Shown in pieces: positions 1 to 8,400 of a DNA stretch of 64,000 nt. Each line of letters opens with the position of its first letter. The stretch's first letter is position 1. The notes beneath the pieces were generated by a model, which saw only the letters and a list, made by a program, of their open reading frames with translations, was not told the DNA's origin and made no database searches. Position numbers and translations under genes: made by a program. Origin of the DNA: Nonomuraea soli. GTDB lineage: Bacteria > Actinomycetota > Actinomycetes > Streptosporangiales > Streptosporangiaceae. Location of the stretch: the NCBI RefSeq assembly GCF_013761175.1, contig NZ_JACDUR010000014.1, positions 57,826-121,825 on the forward strand, read 5' to 3'.

Positions 1-329
1 CAGCGGGCCTGGAGCGGGCTTCTCGCCACATGACCTCCGTCAACCGCGATATCGGCACGCTGATGCACGCGGCGATCGAGGCCGATGAGGAGCTGCGGCG
101 GCGCAACACGTCCAAGAGCGTCGGCATGGCCGCGGCCATGACGGAGGCGCTGACGAGGCGCGGCATCCCGGAGATCACGGCGCGCGTGGCGGCGGAACTC
201 GGGGTCATGGCCTTCAACCTCGGCTTCAGCCGGTGGACCGGCCCCGTTGACGGCGATCCCGGCGAGCTGGCGCCCCTCACGCGCGCGGCGTTGCATGAGC
301 TCCACGCCGCCGCCACGCATCTTCACTGA
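1..329 (+). CDS. TetR-family regulator, C-terminal fragment cut by the window edge
   Basis: The frame is open from the left edge (first full codon at base 3) to a TGA at 327-329, so only about the last 108 residues are visible and the ATG at base 30 is probably internal. What can be seen is wholly helical and resembles the ligand-binding and dimerisation half of TetR/AcrR regulators, with amphipathic helices around EITARVAAELG and AFNLGFSRW and an Ala/His-rich C-terminus. The DNA-binding helix-turn-helix would lie to the left of the window. The gene runs tail-to-tail towards the hydrolase at 349, with 19 bases between them. Its target and ligand cannot be inferred. The family call rests only on the C-terminal half and is moderate. 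Confidence 0.6.
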   Translation, partial: AGLERASRHMTSVNRDIGTLMHAAIEADEELRRRNTSKSVGMAAAMTEALTRRGIPEITARVAAELGVMAFNLGFSRWTGPVDGDPGELAPLTRAALHELHAAATHLH

Positions 330-348
330 CGACCACGGCGGGCGCCGA

Positions 349-1110
349 TCACCTGTCCAGGAGGAAGGCCAGCGCGTCGGAGCTGAAGCGCCTGTCGGTG
401 AAGGTGCGGCTGTGGCTGCGACCCGGGTAGACGATGAGCCGGGCGCCGGGGATGCCCTCGACCGTGGACCGGGCCAGTTCGAGCGGATAGACGAGATCCT
501 CGCCACCCTGGATCAGCAACGTGGCCGCCTTGATGTCGTGCAGCCGGCCGCGCAGGTCGAAGCCATCCTCGGCGTTGAGCACGGTGACGGCGTCGGTGTG
601 GTCCTTGCGGCCGCCGTCCGACAACCACAGCAGCCACCGGAGCACTCTCCGTCCGATCACCGACCTGGTGACGATCTCGGCCAGGGCGGGGCTCGGCCGC
701 CTGCCCTGACGTGCCCGCTCGATGTAGGCGCGTTGGGCGCGCTTGCCGGCCGGGCCGAGAGTGCAGGCCGTACTGGCCAGGACCAGGCGGTCGACCAGCC
801 CGGGATGGTCGGCGGCGAGTTGCAGGGCGATGGAGCCGCCGGTGGAGATGGCCAGGATGTTCACCGGGCCGTCGAAGGTGGCCTCGATCGCTCGCGCGTA
901 GACGGCGGCCAGGCCGGCCATCGTCGTGGTCGGCGGCAGGCCGGGTGGCCGGTTGACGACATGGACGGTGAAATGCTCGGCGAACGGCCGCACCATCCGC
1001 ATCGTCGACCAGCGGGCCAACCCCGTCGGATTGGCCGCTTCCGAGGTGAAGAGCAGCACGACCAGGGGCGCTCCCGCGCCGGCCGACAGGTGCGGCAGGC
1101 CGTTCATCAT
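349..1110 (-). CDS. alpha/beta-fold hydrolase
   Basis: This 253-residue protein has the full alpha/beta-hydrolase fold. The N-terminal strand (APLVVLLFTSEA) leads to a nucleophile elbow, ILAISTGGS, in which Ser is expected to be the nucleophile (Ala replaces the first Gly of GxSxG). The acid is likely Asp in GGEDLVYPLE and the base His in GRSHSR near the C-terminus. A cap region lies at about residues 130-190. No secretion signal is seen, so it should be cytoplasmic. The start codon overlaps the stop of the upstream TetR gene by four bases, so the two are translationally coupled and the hydrolase is probably the effector controlled by that repressor. The substrate is unknown; small ester, lactone or enol-lactone hydrolysis are all possible. 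Confidence 0.85.
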   Translation of the reverse strand: MMNGLPHLSAGAGAPLVVLLFTSEAANPTGLARWSTMRMVRPFAEHFTVHVVNRPPGLPPTTTMAGLAAVYARAIEATFDGPVNILAISTGGSIALQLAADHPGLVDRLVLASTACTLGPAGKRAQRAYIERARQGRRPSPALAEIVTRSVIGRRVLRWLLWLSDGGRKDHTDAVTVLNAEDGFDLRGRLHDIKAATLLIQGGEDLVYPLELARSTVEGIPGARLIVYPGRSHSRTFTDRRFSSDALAFLLDR

Positions 1111-1691
1111 GGGGTGATCCCTTCAGTGACCGCGTCGATCAGGCGGTTCATCACGGCCGGGTAGATCTCGGCGCCCAGATGCTCGGCGTGCAGCGGGGTC
1201 AGCAGAACCGCGCGCAGCACGCCGAGCAGGACCTGCGGATCCTCGTCGAGATGGGTGCCGAGGAACTGGAGCAGGTCGGCCATCGGGCCGTCCGCCGCCG
1301 CGGCCATGCGCTCGGGGGTGAGCTTCGCGGCGACCGCGGCCATCTCCTGGGGGTGGGACATGAGCCGCCGGTAGAGAGGGTTGCCGTCGAGTTCGGCGAT
1401 CGTGGCGCGCAGGAAGCGGCGCAGCGCGTCGCGGGTGTCGGCGCCGCGGTTGAGCCCCTCGTCGATCACCCGGCGCCGGACCTGCTCGCTCTGGCGCAGC
1501 ATCGCCTCGAAGTAGAGGTCCTCCTTGGAGTCGAAGAAGGCGTACAGCGAGGACTTGGCGATGCCAGCCGGAGCGGTCAGCTCGTCGAGGGAGGTCTTGC
1601 GCAGGCCCTGGGTCGAGAAGAGGCGGGTGGCGGTGTCGAGCAGTTGCCCGATGATCCGCGACCGCTCTTCCTCGGAGAACGCGGGCGGCAT
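1107..1691 (-). CDS. TetR/AcrR-family transcriptional repressor
   Basis: I place the start at the ATG whose complement is 1689-1691 because a GGAG ribosome-binding site lies 6-7 bases upstream; the frame is open to 1739, but that extension would run through the operator at 1704-1726. The 194-residue product has a TetR N-terminal HTH of about 55 residues (RIIGQLLDTATRLF, then TSLDELTAPAGIAKSSLYAFF and FDSKEDLYFEAM) followed by a helical ligand-binding domain with no recognisable signature. It is the first gene of a two-gene operon with the hydrolase at 349-1110. The perfect palindrome just upstream suggests that it represses its own operon. The inducer cannot be inferred. Confidence 0.88.
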   Translation of the reverse strand: MPPAFSEEERSRIIGQLLDTATRLFSTQGLRKTSLDELTAPAGIAKSSLYAFFDSKEDLYFEAMLRQSEQVRRRVIDEGLNRGADTRDALRRFLRATIAELDGNPLYRRLMSHPQEMAAVAAKLTPERMAAAADGPMADLLQFLGTHLDEDPQVLLGVLRAVLLTPLHAEHLGAEIYPAVMNRLIDAVTEGITP

Positions 1692-1703
1692 TGTGTCTCC
1701 ATT

Positions 1704-1726
1704 TGAACAAATTGGTTTTTTGTTCA
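1704..1726. promoter_or_regulatory. palindromic operator of the TetR-hydrolase operon
   Basis: A perfect inverted repeat, TGAACAAA-N7-TTTGTTCA, lies 12 bases upstream of the chosen TetR start and is AT-rich in a GC-rich setting. Length, symmetry and position fit a TetR-dimer operator that would block transcription of the operon starting at 1691. Confidence 0.75.
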
Positions 1727-1808
1727 CAGCATAGCTCACCGCTCAGAAATCCTCCGCCGCGTCGTCAGTCCTGGTAACCCCCCACCACCTGCGGAAGGAT
1801 TGACGACC

Positions 1809-2816
1809 ATGACCGACGCCAGCCTGCCAGGCGACGACAAGACCGCCTTCATCGCGGCCGCCCGCTCGACCGACGCGGCGCAGTTCGCCCTCATCACGGA
1901 GCCCTACCGCCGTGAGCTGCAGGTGCACTGCTACCGGATGCTCGCGAACTACGCCGACGCCCAGGACATGACGCAGGAGACGTTCCTGCGGGCCTGGAAC
2001 AAGCGGGAGTCGTTCAAAGGCGAAGCCGCCCTGCGCACCTGGCTGTACCGGATCGCGACGAACGCCTGCCTCGACTTCCTGGGCAAACGCAACGACCGCA
2101 CACCCGTGCCCGCCGAGCTGCCTGGAGCGGGCACGGAGGTGCGCTACCTGCAGCCCTACCCCGACGGGATGCTCCCGGAGGACCCGCAGGAATCGGCGGT
2201 GGCCAGGGAGACGATCGAGCTCGCGTTCATCGTCGCCGTCCAGCACCTGCCGCCGCGGCAGCGGGCGGTGTTCATCGTGCGCGACGTCCTCGGCTGGCCG
2301 GCGTCGACGGCCGCCGACGCCCTGGAACTGACCGTCGCATCGGTGACCAGCGCCCTGCAGCGGGCACGCGTCACGATGCGCGAGCAGCTGCCCGGCCGCC
2401 GCCTCGACTGGCGCAGCCCCGCCGCGCACGAGCTGTCGGAGGTCGAGCGCGGCGTGGTGAAGTCGTACATGGCCGCCCACGAGCGCAACGACCTCGACGG
2501 GCTGATGGCGCTGCTGCGCGACGACCTGCGCTTCACGATGCTGCCCGACCCCGGCACCGTGATCGTCTCGGCCAGGGACGCCGTGGACGGCTGGGTCCGC
2601 GCCGGACTCTTCCAGCCCGGCTACGACGACTGGCGCTGCATCGCCACGACGCTCAACCGCATGCCCGCCGCCGCGCTCTACCGCCGCGCCCCCGGCGACC
2701 CGGAGTACCGCCTGTTCACCATCGCGGTCCTGCACATCGTCGACGGCACGATCGCCGAACTCACCGGATTCGACGCCGCCGACAAGCCATGGCTGGGCCT
2801 GCCGGCGACGCTGTGA
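1809..2816 (+). CDS. ECF-type sigma-70 factor with C-terminal SnoaL-like domain (SigX5/SigG-like)
   Basis: An ATG at 1809 is preferred over the in-frame TTG at 1800 because a GGAAGGA Shine-Dalgarno at 1793-1799 is well spaced only for the ATG. The 335-residue product has sigma region 2 at about residues 20-95 (CYRMLANYADAQDMTQETF, then RTWLYRIATNACLD) and region 4 at about 145-205 (LPPRQRAVFIVRDVLGW plus HTH). The remaining roughly 120 residues form an NTF2/SnoaL-like domain (SYMAAHERNDLDGLMALL). This architecture matches the SigX5/SigG group of ECF factors, which usually lack a dedicated anti-sigma factor and use the tail for regulation. None is adjacent here. It is convergent with a DHFR-family reductase, a pairing common in actinobacteria. 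Target promoters are unknown. Confidence 0.9.
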   Translation: MTDASLPGDDKTAFIAAARSTDAAQFALITEPYRRELQVHCYRMLANYADAQDMTQETFLRAWNKRESFKGEAALRTWLYRIATNACLDFLGKRNDRTPVPAELPGAGTEVRYLQPYPDGMLPEDPQESAVARETIELAFIVAVQHLPPRQRAVFIVRDVLGWPASTAADALELTVASVTSALQRARVTMREQLPGRRLDWRSPAAHELSEVERGVVKSYMAAHERNDLDGLMALLRDDLRFTMLPDPGTVIVSARDAVDGWVRAGLFQPGYDDWRCIATTLNRMPAAALYRRAPGDPEYRLFTIAVLHIVDGTIAELTGFDAADKPWLGLPATL

Positions 2817-2821
2817 TCAGA

Positions 2822-2842
2822 CGAGCCCGGCGCACGGGCTCG
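2822..2842. terminator. stem-loop between convergent genes
   Basis: CGAGCCCG-N5-CGGGCTCG forms an 8-bp perfect stem in the 29-base gap between the stops of the sigma-factor and DHFR-family genes. There is no U-tract, as is usual in GC-rich actinomycetes. It could terminate transcription from both sides. Confidence 0.55.
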
Positions 2843-2845
2843 CGG

Positions 2846-3409
2846 TCATCTCCTCGTCTCGTAGCGGGTCAGCAGCACGCCGCCGGGGAACTTCCGCGTC
2901 TCGACCAGGTCCAGGTTCACCCAGCTGTCCAGCGCGGTGAAGAACGGCGTGCCGCCGCCCAGCAGGACAGGTACGGTGACCAGCAGGTACTCGTCGATCA
3001 GCCCGGCCCGCATGGCCGCCGCGGCGAGCGTCGCGCCGGTGAGGTCCATCGGGCCGCCGTCCCCGGCTTTCAGCCGGGCGATCTCGGCGACCGCGTCGCC
3101 GCTGACCAGGCGGGCGTTCCAGTCGACCTTGTCGATCGTCGACGAGAACACCACCTTGGGCATGTCGCGCCAGCGGCGGGCGTACTCGATGTCCGCGGGC
3201 GTGGCGCCCGGCTGCTCGTCGGCGGTCGGCCAGTGGGAGCTCATCGTCTCCCACAGCCTGCGCCCGTACAGTGCCAGCTCCGTCGCGGCGACCCGGTCGG
3301 ACCACCACTGGAACAGCTCGTCGCTCGGTGCGCCCCAGCCGAGGTCGTCGCCGGGCGCGGCCGTGTAGCCGTCCAGGCTCGTGTTCATCGCATAGGTGAG
3401 TTTCCGCAT
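2846..3409 (-). CDS. dihydrofolate reductase family protein (RibD C-terminal-like)
   Basis: This 187-residue protein starts with the strand typical of the DHFR/RibD reductase fold (KLTYAMNTSLDGYTA). It continues with ALYGRRLWETMSSHW, a central segment with DLTGATLAAAAMRAGLIDE, and the end motif TVPVLLGGGTPFF. These match the bacterial 'dihydrofolate reductase family' proteins that share the NADPH-binding fold of RibD-C but are not the housekeeping folA enzyme. Residues that fix folate or pyrimidine specificity cannot be verified by eye, so the substrate is open. It lies tail-to-tail with the sigma factor. Its upstream side faces the long AT-rich promoter region of the biosynthetic cluster. 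Confidence 0.88.
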   Translation of the reverse strand: MRKLTYAMNTSLDGYTAAPGDDLGWGAPSDELFQWWSDRVAATELALYGRRLWETMSSHWPTADEQPGATPADIEYARRWRDMPKVVFSSTIDKVDWNARLVSGDAVAEIARLKAGDGGPMDLTGATLAAAAMRAGLIDEYLLVTVPVLLGGGTPFFTALDSWVNLDLVETRKFPGGVLLTRYETRR

Positions 3410-3673
3410 GTCGTCAGCCTCCTGTGAGTCGATCTCACCAGTACGGACGGACGCGGCGCGGAATCCTAATCGGTGGCCGGCGTGGCCGAGGGCGCTGGGG
3501 GAGGGCGGCCGATGATCATACTCCTGATAAGTGTCGGTCTGAAACCTGCGTTTCCAGCCTGCGCGTGGTCATGCACGCCTATAAGAAGAGTTCTTTCCGT
3601 TCTCGTCAAGGCCCAATTTTTTTGATACTCAGTCAGACGAGTAGTCAATCCGGATTTCCGTTCAAAGGTGGGG

Positions 3674-3701
3674 TTTACATAGCCTCCTTGTGCCGTATAA
3701 A
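3674..3701 (+). promoter_or_regulatory. candidate sigma70-type promoter, distal
   Basis: TTTACA, a 16-bp spacer and TATAAA lie in the AT-rich stretch upstream of the biosynthetic operon and point towards it. The rest of the 3410-3894 gap holds no convincing gene. Confidence 0.4.
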
Positions 3702-3799
3702 CCGCGCAAAATAGCATCGCGATCATGCTGCGTCAAGAGACACGTAAGAAATGAATCTGTCACCGTAATTTCGGCTGCCTGGGTCGCGAAAGGACCTCA

Positions 3800-3828
3800 T
3801 TGACTGCTTGTATGTGCCTGGATATAAG
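3800..3828 (+). promoter_or_regulatory. candidate sigma70-type promoter, proximal, of the NRPS-PKS operon
   Basis: TTGACT, a 17-bp spacer and TATAAG give near-consensus -35 and -10 boxes about 70 bases upstream of the first translatable start (ATG 3895). Transcription would begin near 3835. This is the best housekeeping-type promoter in the region and would drive the whole operon from 3895 to 30697. Confidence 0.55.
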
Positions 3829-3841
3829 AGGATTTGTCGTT

Positions 3842-3868
3842 TGTAGATGATCTGTAGTTCATATGTAG
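3842..3868 (+). promoter_or_regulatory. three TGTAG direct repeats at 11-bp spacing (possible activator or repressor site)
   Basis: TGTAG occurs at 3842, 3853 and 3864, that is, exactly one helical turn apart, so all copies lie on the same DNA face. Such in-phase repeats are the usual footprint of SARP/OmpR-type winged-helix regulators of antibiotic clusters. The repeats sit just downstream of the expected transcription start of the promoter at 3800-3828, which would suit a repressor or roadblock better than a classical SARP. A promoter starting further right cannot be excluded. Confidence 0.4.
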
Positions 3869-3894
3869 TGACCATCGACGAGGAGCGTCACTTC

Positions 3895-3966
3895 ATGCCG
3901 AGCACCCTTCGCCTGCTACAGCTTTGTCCCTGGTCAACAGGCCCCCGAGGGGGTGCTGGGCGATAA
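3895..3966 (+). CDS. short upstream frame or displaced 5' end of the thioesterase gene
   Basis: An ATG at 3895 has the best ribosome-binding site of the region (GAGGAG at 3880-3885) and opens a 23-codon frame ending in TAA at 3964-3966. It contains a CTA leucine codon, rare in such genomes. The frame overlaps the thioesterase frame, which has no ATG or GTG before 4029 and no ribosome-binding site near its TTG at 3924. It may be a leader peptide, or the true start of the thioesterase separated from it by a -1 frameshift or a one-base indel. Nothing in the peptide identifies a function. Confidence 0.35.
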   Translation: MPSTLRLLQLCPWSTGPRGGAGR

Positions 3967-5498
3967 CCGGACAGATCACCGCGGCGTCGCTCAGCCCCCA
4001 CCCACACGGCCCGACGACTGTCCGCACGATGTTCTGCCTGCCCTTCTCCGGCGGAGGCGCCAGCGCCTACAACGGACTCCAGCGCACGCTCGCCACCCAC
4101 GCGAGCGCTCCAGCGCACGTCGTCCCCCTCCAATTACCAGGACGGGAAAACCGCATCGCCGAACCGCCTGTCTTCAGCGTCGAGGACATCGCCGACGAAA
4201 TCGCGCCGGCGACCGGTGAGCCGTACGCGCTGTACGGCCACAGCATGGGGGCCAGGGTGGCCTTCGAGGTGGTGCGTGAGCTGCGGCGGCGCGGGTTACC
4301 GCTGCCTGTGCGGCTGTACGTCGGCGGTGCGCATCCGCCGCACGCGCGGGTGCCGCTGGCCGCCATCGTCGACCTGCCAGACGACGCCTTCATCGAGCAG
4401 CTGATCCGGCGGGCAGGAGCGATGCCGCTGCTGCGGACCGAGCCCGAGATCCAGGAGCTGTTGCTGCCCGTGCTCCGTGCCGATCTCGGATGGCTCAGGC
4501 GGTACCGGTTCCGGCCGGAGGCGCCGCTGGAGGTGCCGGTGGTGGCGTTCACCGGGCTGGGGGATCACGAGCTGACCCTGGCCGACGTGGCGGGATGGGC
4601 CAGGCACGGCACGGCGGGGTTCCGGCTGCGGGTGTTGCGCGGCGGGCACCTCTTCGTGCGAGACGACGCCGCCGAACTGGCCGCCCTGATCGCCGCCGAC
4701 CTGGCCGAAGGGCCCCCGAGCCTGCCCTGGCAGGCCGAGTCTCCCCGGCCCCCGAGGCCGACGCCGGGAACGGCTGCCGGCGTCGGCGGTGAGGACGAGG
4801 TCCGGCTGTGGGCCGTCTCCTGGCCCGGCAACCTCCGCCCGGACACCGACGCTGGAACTTCCGATGTGCAGGACTCGGGTGTCAGGGCCGCCGTCGTGCG
4901 GGACTTGCGCGCGGAGGCCGGCTTCGGGCCGGGCGCAGGCCTCGGGCTTGGTGGTGGGCCGGGTGTGGTGGTGGCTGAGGACGGCGGGCTGGCGCTGGTC
5001 GCGGTCAGCGGGCGTGCCGGTCTCGGGGTGGGAGTGGCGCTCACGGGCGATGTGTCGGCGGAGAAGCTGGCTCGATGGCTCACCCCGGCGGAGCTCGACG
5101 AGCTCGACGGCTACGCCGAGGAGGATCGTGGCTGGCTGGCCCTGCGGCTGCTGACCGCCAAACGGGCCCTCGCCGCCGCCCAGCAGGCCGGCGCCCAGCA
5201 GACCGGCGCCCAGCAGACCGGCGCCCAGCGAGGCGCCGAGTTCCCCGTAACCGGCCGGCCGAACGGCAGGCGCACCGACGGCCTCCCCGAGCCGCCCGAC
5301 CCCCGCGACTCACCCGACCTGAACACGCTTCCCGACCTGACCGAGCTGCCTGATCTCGCCGATCCCGCGCCGTGGCCATGGGGTCGCGGGCAGATCTGCC
5401 ACCTGCCACTGCGCACCCCCCTGGGTGACGCGCTGGCAGCGGTGGCCACGCCGTACCGGCACCCCCGACTGAGCCTCGACATCCCGGCAGGACAGTAA
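3924..5498 (+). CDS. type II thioesterase fused to a degenerate Sfp-type phosphopantetheinyl transferase-like domain
   Basis: The N-terminal ~245 residues are a type II thioesterase of NRPS/PKS systems: FCLPFSGGGASAYNG, nucleophile elbow YGHSMGARVAFE (Ser 107 from the TTG), likely acid in FTGLGDHELT and His in RGGHLFV. Such enzymes clear mis-primed carrier proteins. Beyond a Pro-rich linker, residues ~290-524 follow the order of an Sfp-type transferase: DEVRLWAVSW, GGLALVAVS, GLGVGVAL, WLTPAELDEL, LRLLTAKRALAAA, and a C-terminal LGDALAAVATP. The catalytic residues are lost: GxDxE reads GVGVA, and KEA reads KRA. The second half is therefore probably an inactive relic or a carrier-protein-binding domain. 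The start is uncertain: TTG 3924 gives a normal thioesterase N-terminus but lacks a ribosome-binding site, and ATG 4029 truncates it. The stop overlaps the NRPS start (TAATG). Confidence 0.8.
   Translation: MSLVNRPPRGCWAITGQITAASLSPHPHGPTTVRTMFCLPFSGGGASAYNGLQRTLATHASAPAHVVPLQLPGRENRIAEPPVFSVEDIADEIAPATGEPYALYGHSMGARVAFEVVRELRRRGLPLPVRLYVGGAHPPHARVPLAAIVDLPDDAFIEQLIRRAGAMPLLRTEPEIQELLLPVLRADLGWLRRYRFRPEAPLEVPVVAFTGLGDHELTLADVAGWARHGTAGFRLRVLRGGHLFVRDDAAELAALIAADLAEGPPSLPWQAESPRPPRPTPGTAAGVGGEDEVRLWAVSWPGNLRPDTDAGTSDVQDSGVRAAVVRDLRAEAGFGPGAGLGLGGGPGVVVAEDGGLALVAVSGRAGLGVGVALTGDVSAEKLARWLTPAELDELDGYAEEDRGWLALRLLTAKRALAAAQQAGAQQTGAQQTGAQRGAEFPVTGRPNGRRTDGLPEPPDPRDSPDLNTLPDLTELPDLADPAPWPWGRGQICHLPLRTPLGDALAAVATPYRHPRLSLDIPAGQ
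5181..5225 (+). repeat. three tandem 15-bp units in the thioesterase gene
   Basis: CAGCAG(G/A)CCGGCGCC is repeated three times in register, encoding a QQ(A/T)GA pentad inside the variable linker after the transferase-like domain. The in-frame repeat looks like polymerase slippage in a segment under little constraint. Confidence 0.8.
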
Positions 5499-8400
5499 TG
5501 ACCGTGCCTCCCAGGCATTCCCCTCCGCTGCTTCACGACCTCATCACCCGCCAGGCCGCCCTCACGCCCGATGCCGTCGCGATCCGGCAGTGGGAACGTT
5601 CCCTCACCTTCGGCGAACTCACCGAGCGCGCCGCCGCGCTCGCCCACCGGCTGCGTGAGCTGGGCGCCGGCCCCGAGGTCCGGGTCGGCGTCTGCGGCAG
5701 GCGCACGCCGGACCTGCTGGTCGCGGTGCTGGGCGTGCTGATGTCGGGTGGCGCGTACGTGCCGCTCGATCCCGCGCATCCGCGCAAGCGGCTGAGCGCG
5801 GTGATCGAGGACGCCGGGATCACCACCGTGATCGCCGACGAGGACGGGACGGCGCTGCTGGCCGGGTCGGGGGTGCGGCTGCTGCCGTACGACCACGGGC
5901 GCAGTGCCGTGCCGCCGGAGATCGAGACTCTGCCGCAGGGCTCGGCGTACACCCTGTTCACCTCGGGTTCGACGGGGCGCCCCAAGGGGGTGGTGGTCAG
6001 CCACGCCTCGGCGGTGGCGTTCGTGACGATGGCCGGCGCCTATTTCGACCTCGACGAGGGGTGCCGTTCGATCGGCTTCGCCGCGCTCGGGTTCGACGTG
6101 TCGGTGCTGGACGTGTTCGCACCGCTGGCCAGGGGCGGGTCGGTGATGTTCGCGCCGGACGCCGACCGGGCCGACCCCGGACGCCTGCAGCGGTTCCTCG
6201 AAGAGCACCGGGTCACCTGGGGCACCATCCCGCCGGCGTTGTTGCCGCTGCTCGACCCGGCGCGGCTGCCCGAGCTGCGTGATCTGCTCACGGCCGGTGA
6301 ACCCGCAGGACCCGAGCAGGTGGCTCGCTGGTCGCGGCCCGGTGTGCGGCGGTTCCACAACTGGTACGGCCCGACCGAGACGACGGTCTGCGTGGTGGGC
6401 ACCGCGCTCGAAGGGCGCTGGGACCGGCCGCTGCCCATCGGGCTGGCCCTGCCCGGGTGCGTCGCGCGCATTCTGGACGAGCGGTTGCGGCCCTGCCCGC
6501 CCGGCACGGCGGGGGAGTTGTGCATCGGCGGCCCGCAGCTGGCCCGCGGCTATCTGGACCGTCCCGCGATGACGGCCGACCGGTTCGTCCCCGATCCCGA
6601 GGGGCCACCCGGTGCGCGCCTGTATCGGACCGGCGACCTGGTCGCTCTCGATCCTGATGGCCGCATCGCCTTTCTCGGCCGTCTCGACCGGCAGGTGAAG
6701 CTGCGCGGCCAGCGGGTGGAGATGGGTGAGGTCGAGGCGGTGATCCGGGCCCATCCAGGGGTACGGCACGCGGTCGCGGACGTGAGCGAGGGCATCGGCG
6801 GCTGGCAGGAGCTGACCGCCTATCTGGCCCCTGCGGACGCGCCCGACGTGGAGCGGCTGCGCGAGCACTGCCTGGAGAGCCTGCCCGCCTACATGGTGCC
6901 GAGCCGGGTGGTCCGGCTGGATGTGCTGCCGCTCACCGTGGCCGGCAAGATCGACATGGCGGCGCTGCGTGCCCTGCCCGCCGAGCCGGCCGGCGGCGGC
7001 GTGGAGCAGGAGCCGCCCGCGGCCGGACACGCCGAGGAACTGGTGGCGGCGGCCAGGACGGAGGCGGAGGAGCTGGTGGCGACGGCCTGGGCGGAGGCGT
7101 TCGAGTCGGCTCGGCCGTCGTCGACGGCTGACTTCTTCGCCGCCGGTGGCCACTCCTTGCTGGCGATGCGGCTGGCGGCGGCGTTGCGCCGTGCCTTCGA
7201 GCGGGATGTGGCCGTCGAGGACGTGCTGACCGGCCGGACGGTCGCGGGCATGGCGGTCAGGGCCGCCGCCGCCCCGCCGCTCACCGCCCGGCCGCCGGGC
7301 CTGGCCGAGGCCGCGTTGTCGCCGATCCAGCGCCGGATGTGGTTCGTCGAACGGCTCGCGCCTGGCACGCCCGCGCACAACATCGCCATGGCGCAGCGGC
7401 TTTCCGGCCCGCTCGACGTGGCGGCGCTGGAACGGGCGCTGGCCGTGGTCGCCGAACGGCACGAGGTGCTGCGCTGGCGGGTGCCGCAGAGCGCGGGCGT
7501 GCCGACGGTCGAGGTCGACGTGCCGGGCCCGGTGCCGCTGCCGGTGCGGGAGTGCGGCGAGGCCGAGCTGGGCGAGGTGCTGGACGCCGAGGCGCGCACG
7601 GTGTTCGACCTGGGGAGCGGGCCGCTGTGGCGGGCCAGGCTGCTGCGGCTGGCCGGTCAGGAGCACGTGCTGGCCATCACCGCGCACCACATCGTGTTCG
7701 ACGGGTGGTCGCAGGCGGTGCTGTACGACGACATCGCCCGCGCCTACCGGGGCGAGACGGCCGAGCCGCTGGAGGCCTCCTTCGGCGGGTACGTGCGGTG
7801 GCTGGGCGAGCGCGACGGCGCCGACCTGGACTGGTGGGCCGGGCAGCTGGCGGGCGTGCCGCCGGTGCTGGACCTGCCACGGGACCGGCCCCGGCCGCCG
7901 GTGCAGACCTTCGAGGGCGCGTCGGTCGCCGCCTTCGCCGATCCGGGGCTGGGCACGGCGGTGCGAACGCTCGCGGCCCGGCTGGGGGCCACGCCTTACG
8001 CGGTGATGCTGACCGCCTACGCGCACGTGCTGGGACGGCTGGCCGGGCGGGACGACCTGGTGATCGGCACCCCGGTCGCCGACCGGCGCGACCCCGCCCT
8101 GGCACCCCTGGCGGGGTGCCTGGTGCACGTGCTGCCGCTGCGGTTGCGGCTCGACGGCGAGGCGGCGTTCGGCGCGCAGGTGACGGCCTGTCAGGAGCGG
8201 CTCGCGGGCGCGCTGGCCCACCTGGACGTACGGCTGGAGCGGCTGGTCGAGAAGCTGGGGCCGGGGCGTGACCTGTCGCGCAACCCCCTGGTGCAGGTGC
8301 TGTTCAACATGTACGACTTCGCCGAGCCGAGGCTGGACCTGCCGGGGGTGCGGGCGACGCCGCTGCCGCCGAGCCTGCCGGGGGCGCTGTTCGACCTGAC

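Noticed and set aside
3424..3726. Overlapping open frames on both strands in the AT-rich region before the cluster
   Set aside because: No ribosome-binding site, no family resemblance and composition unlike the genes nearby; promoter motifs explain the region better.
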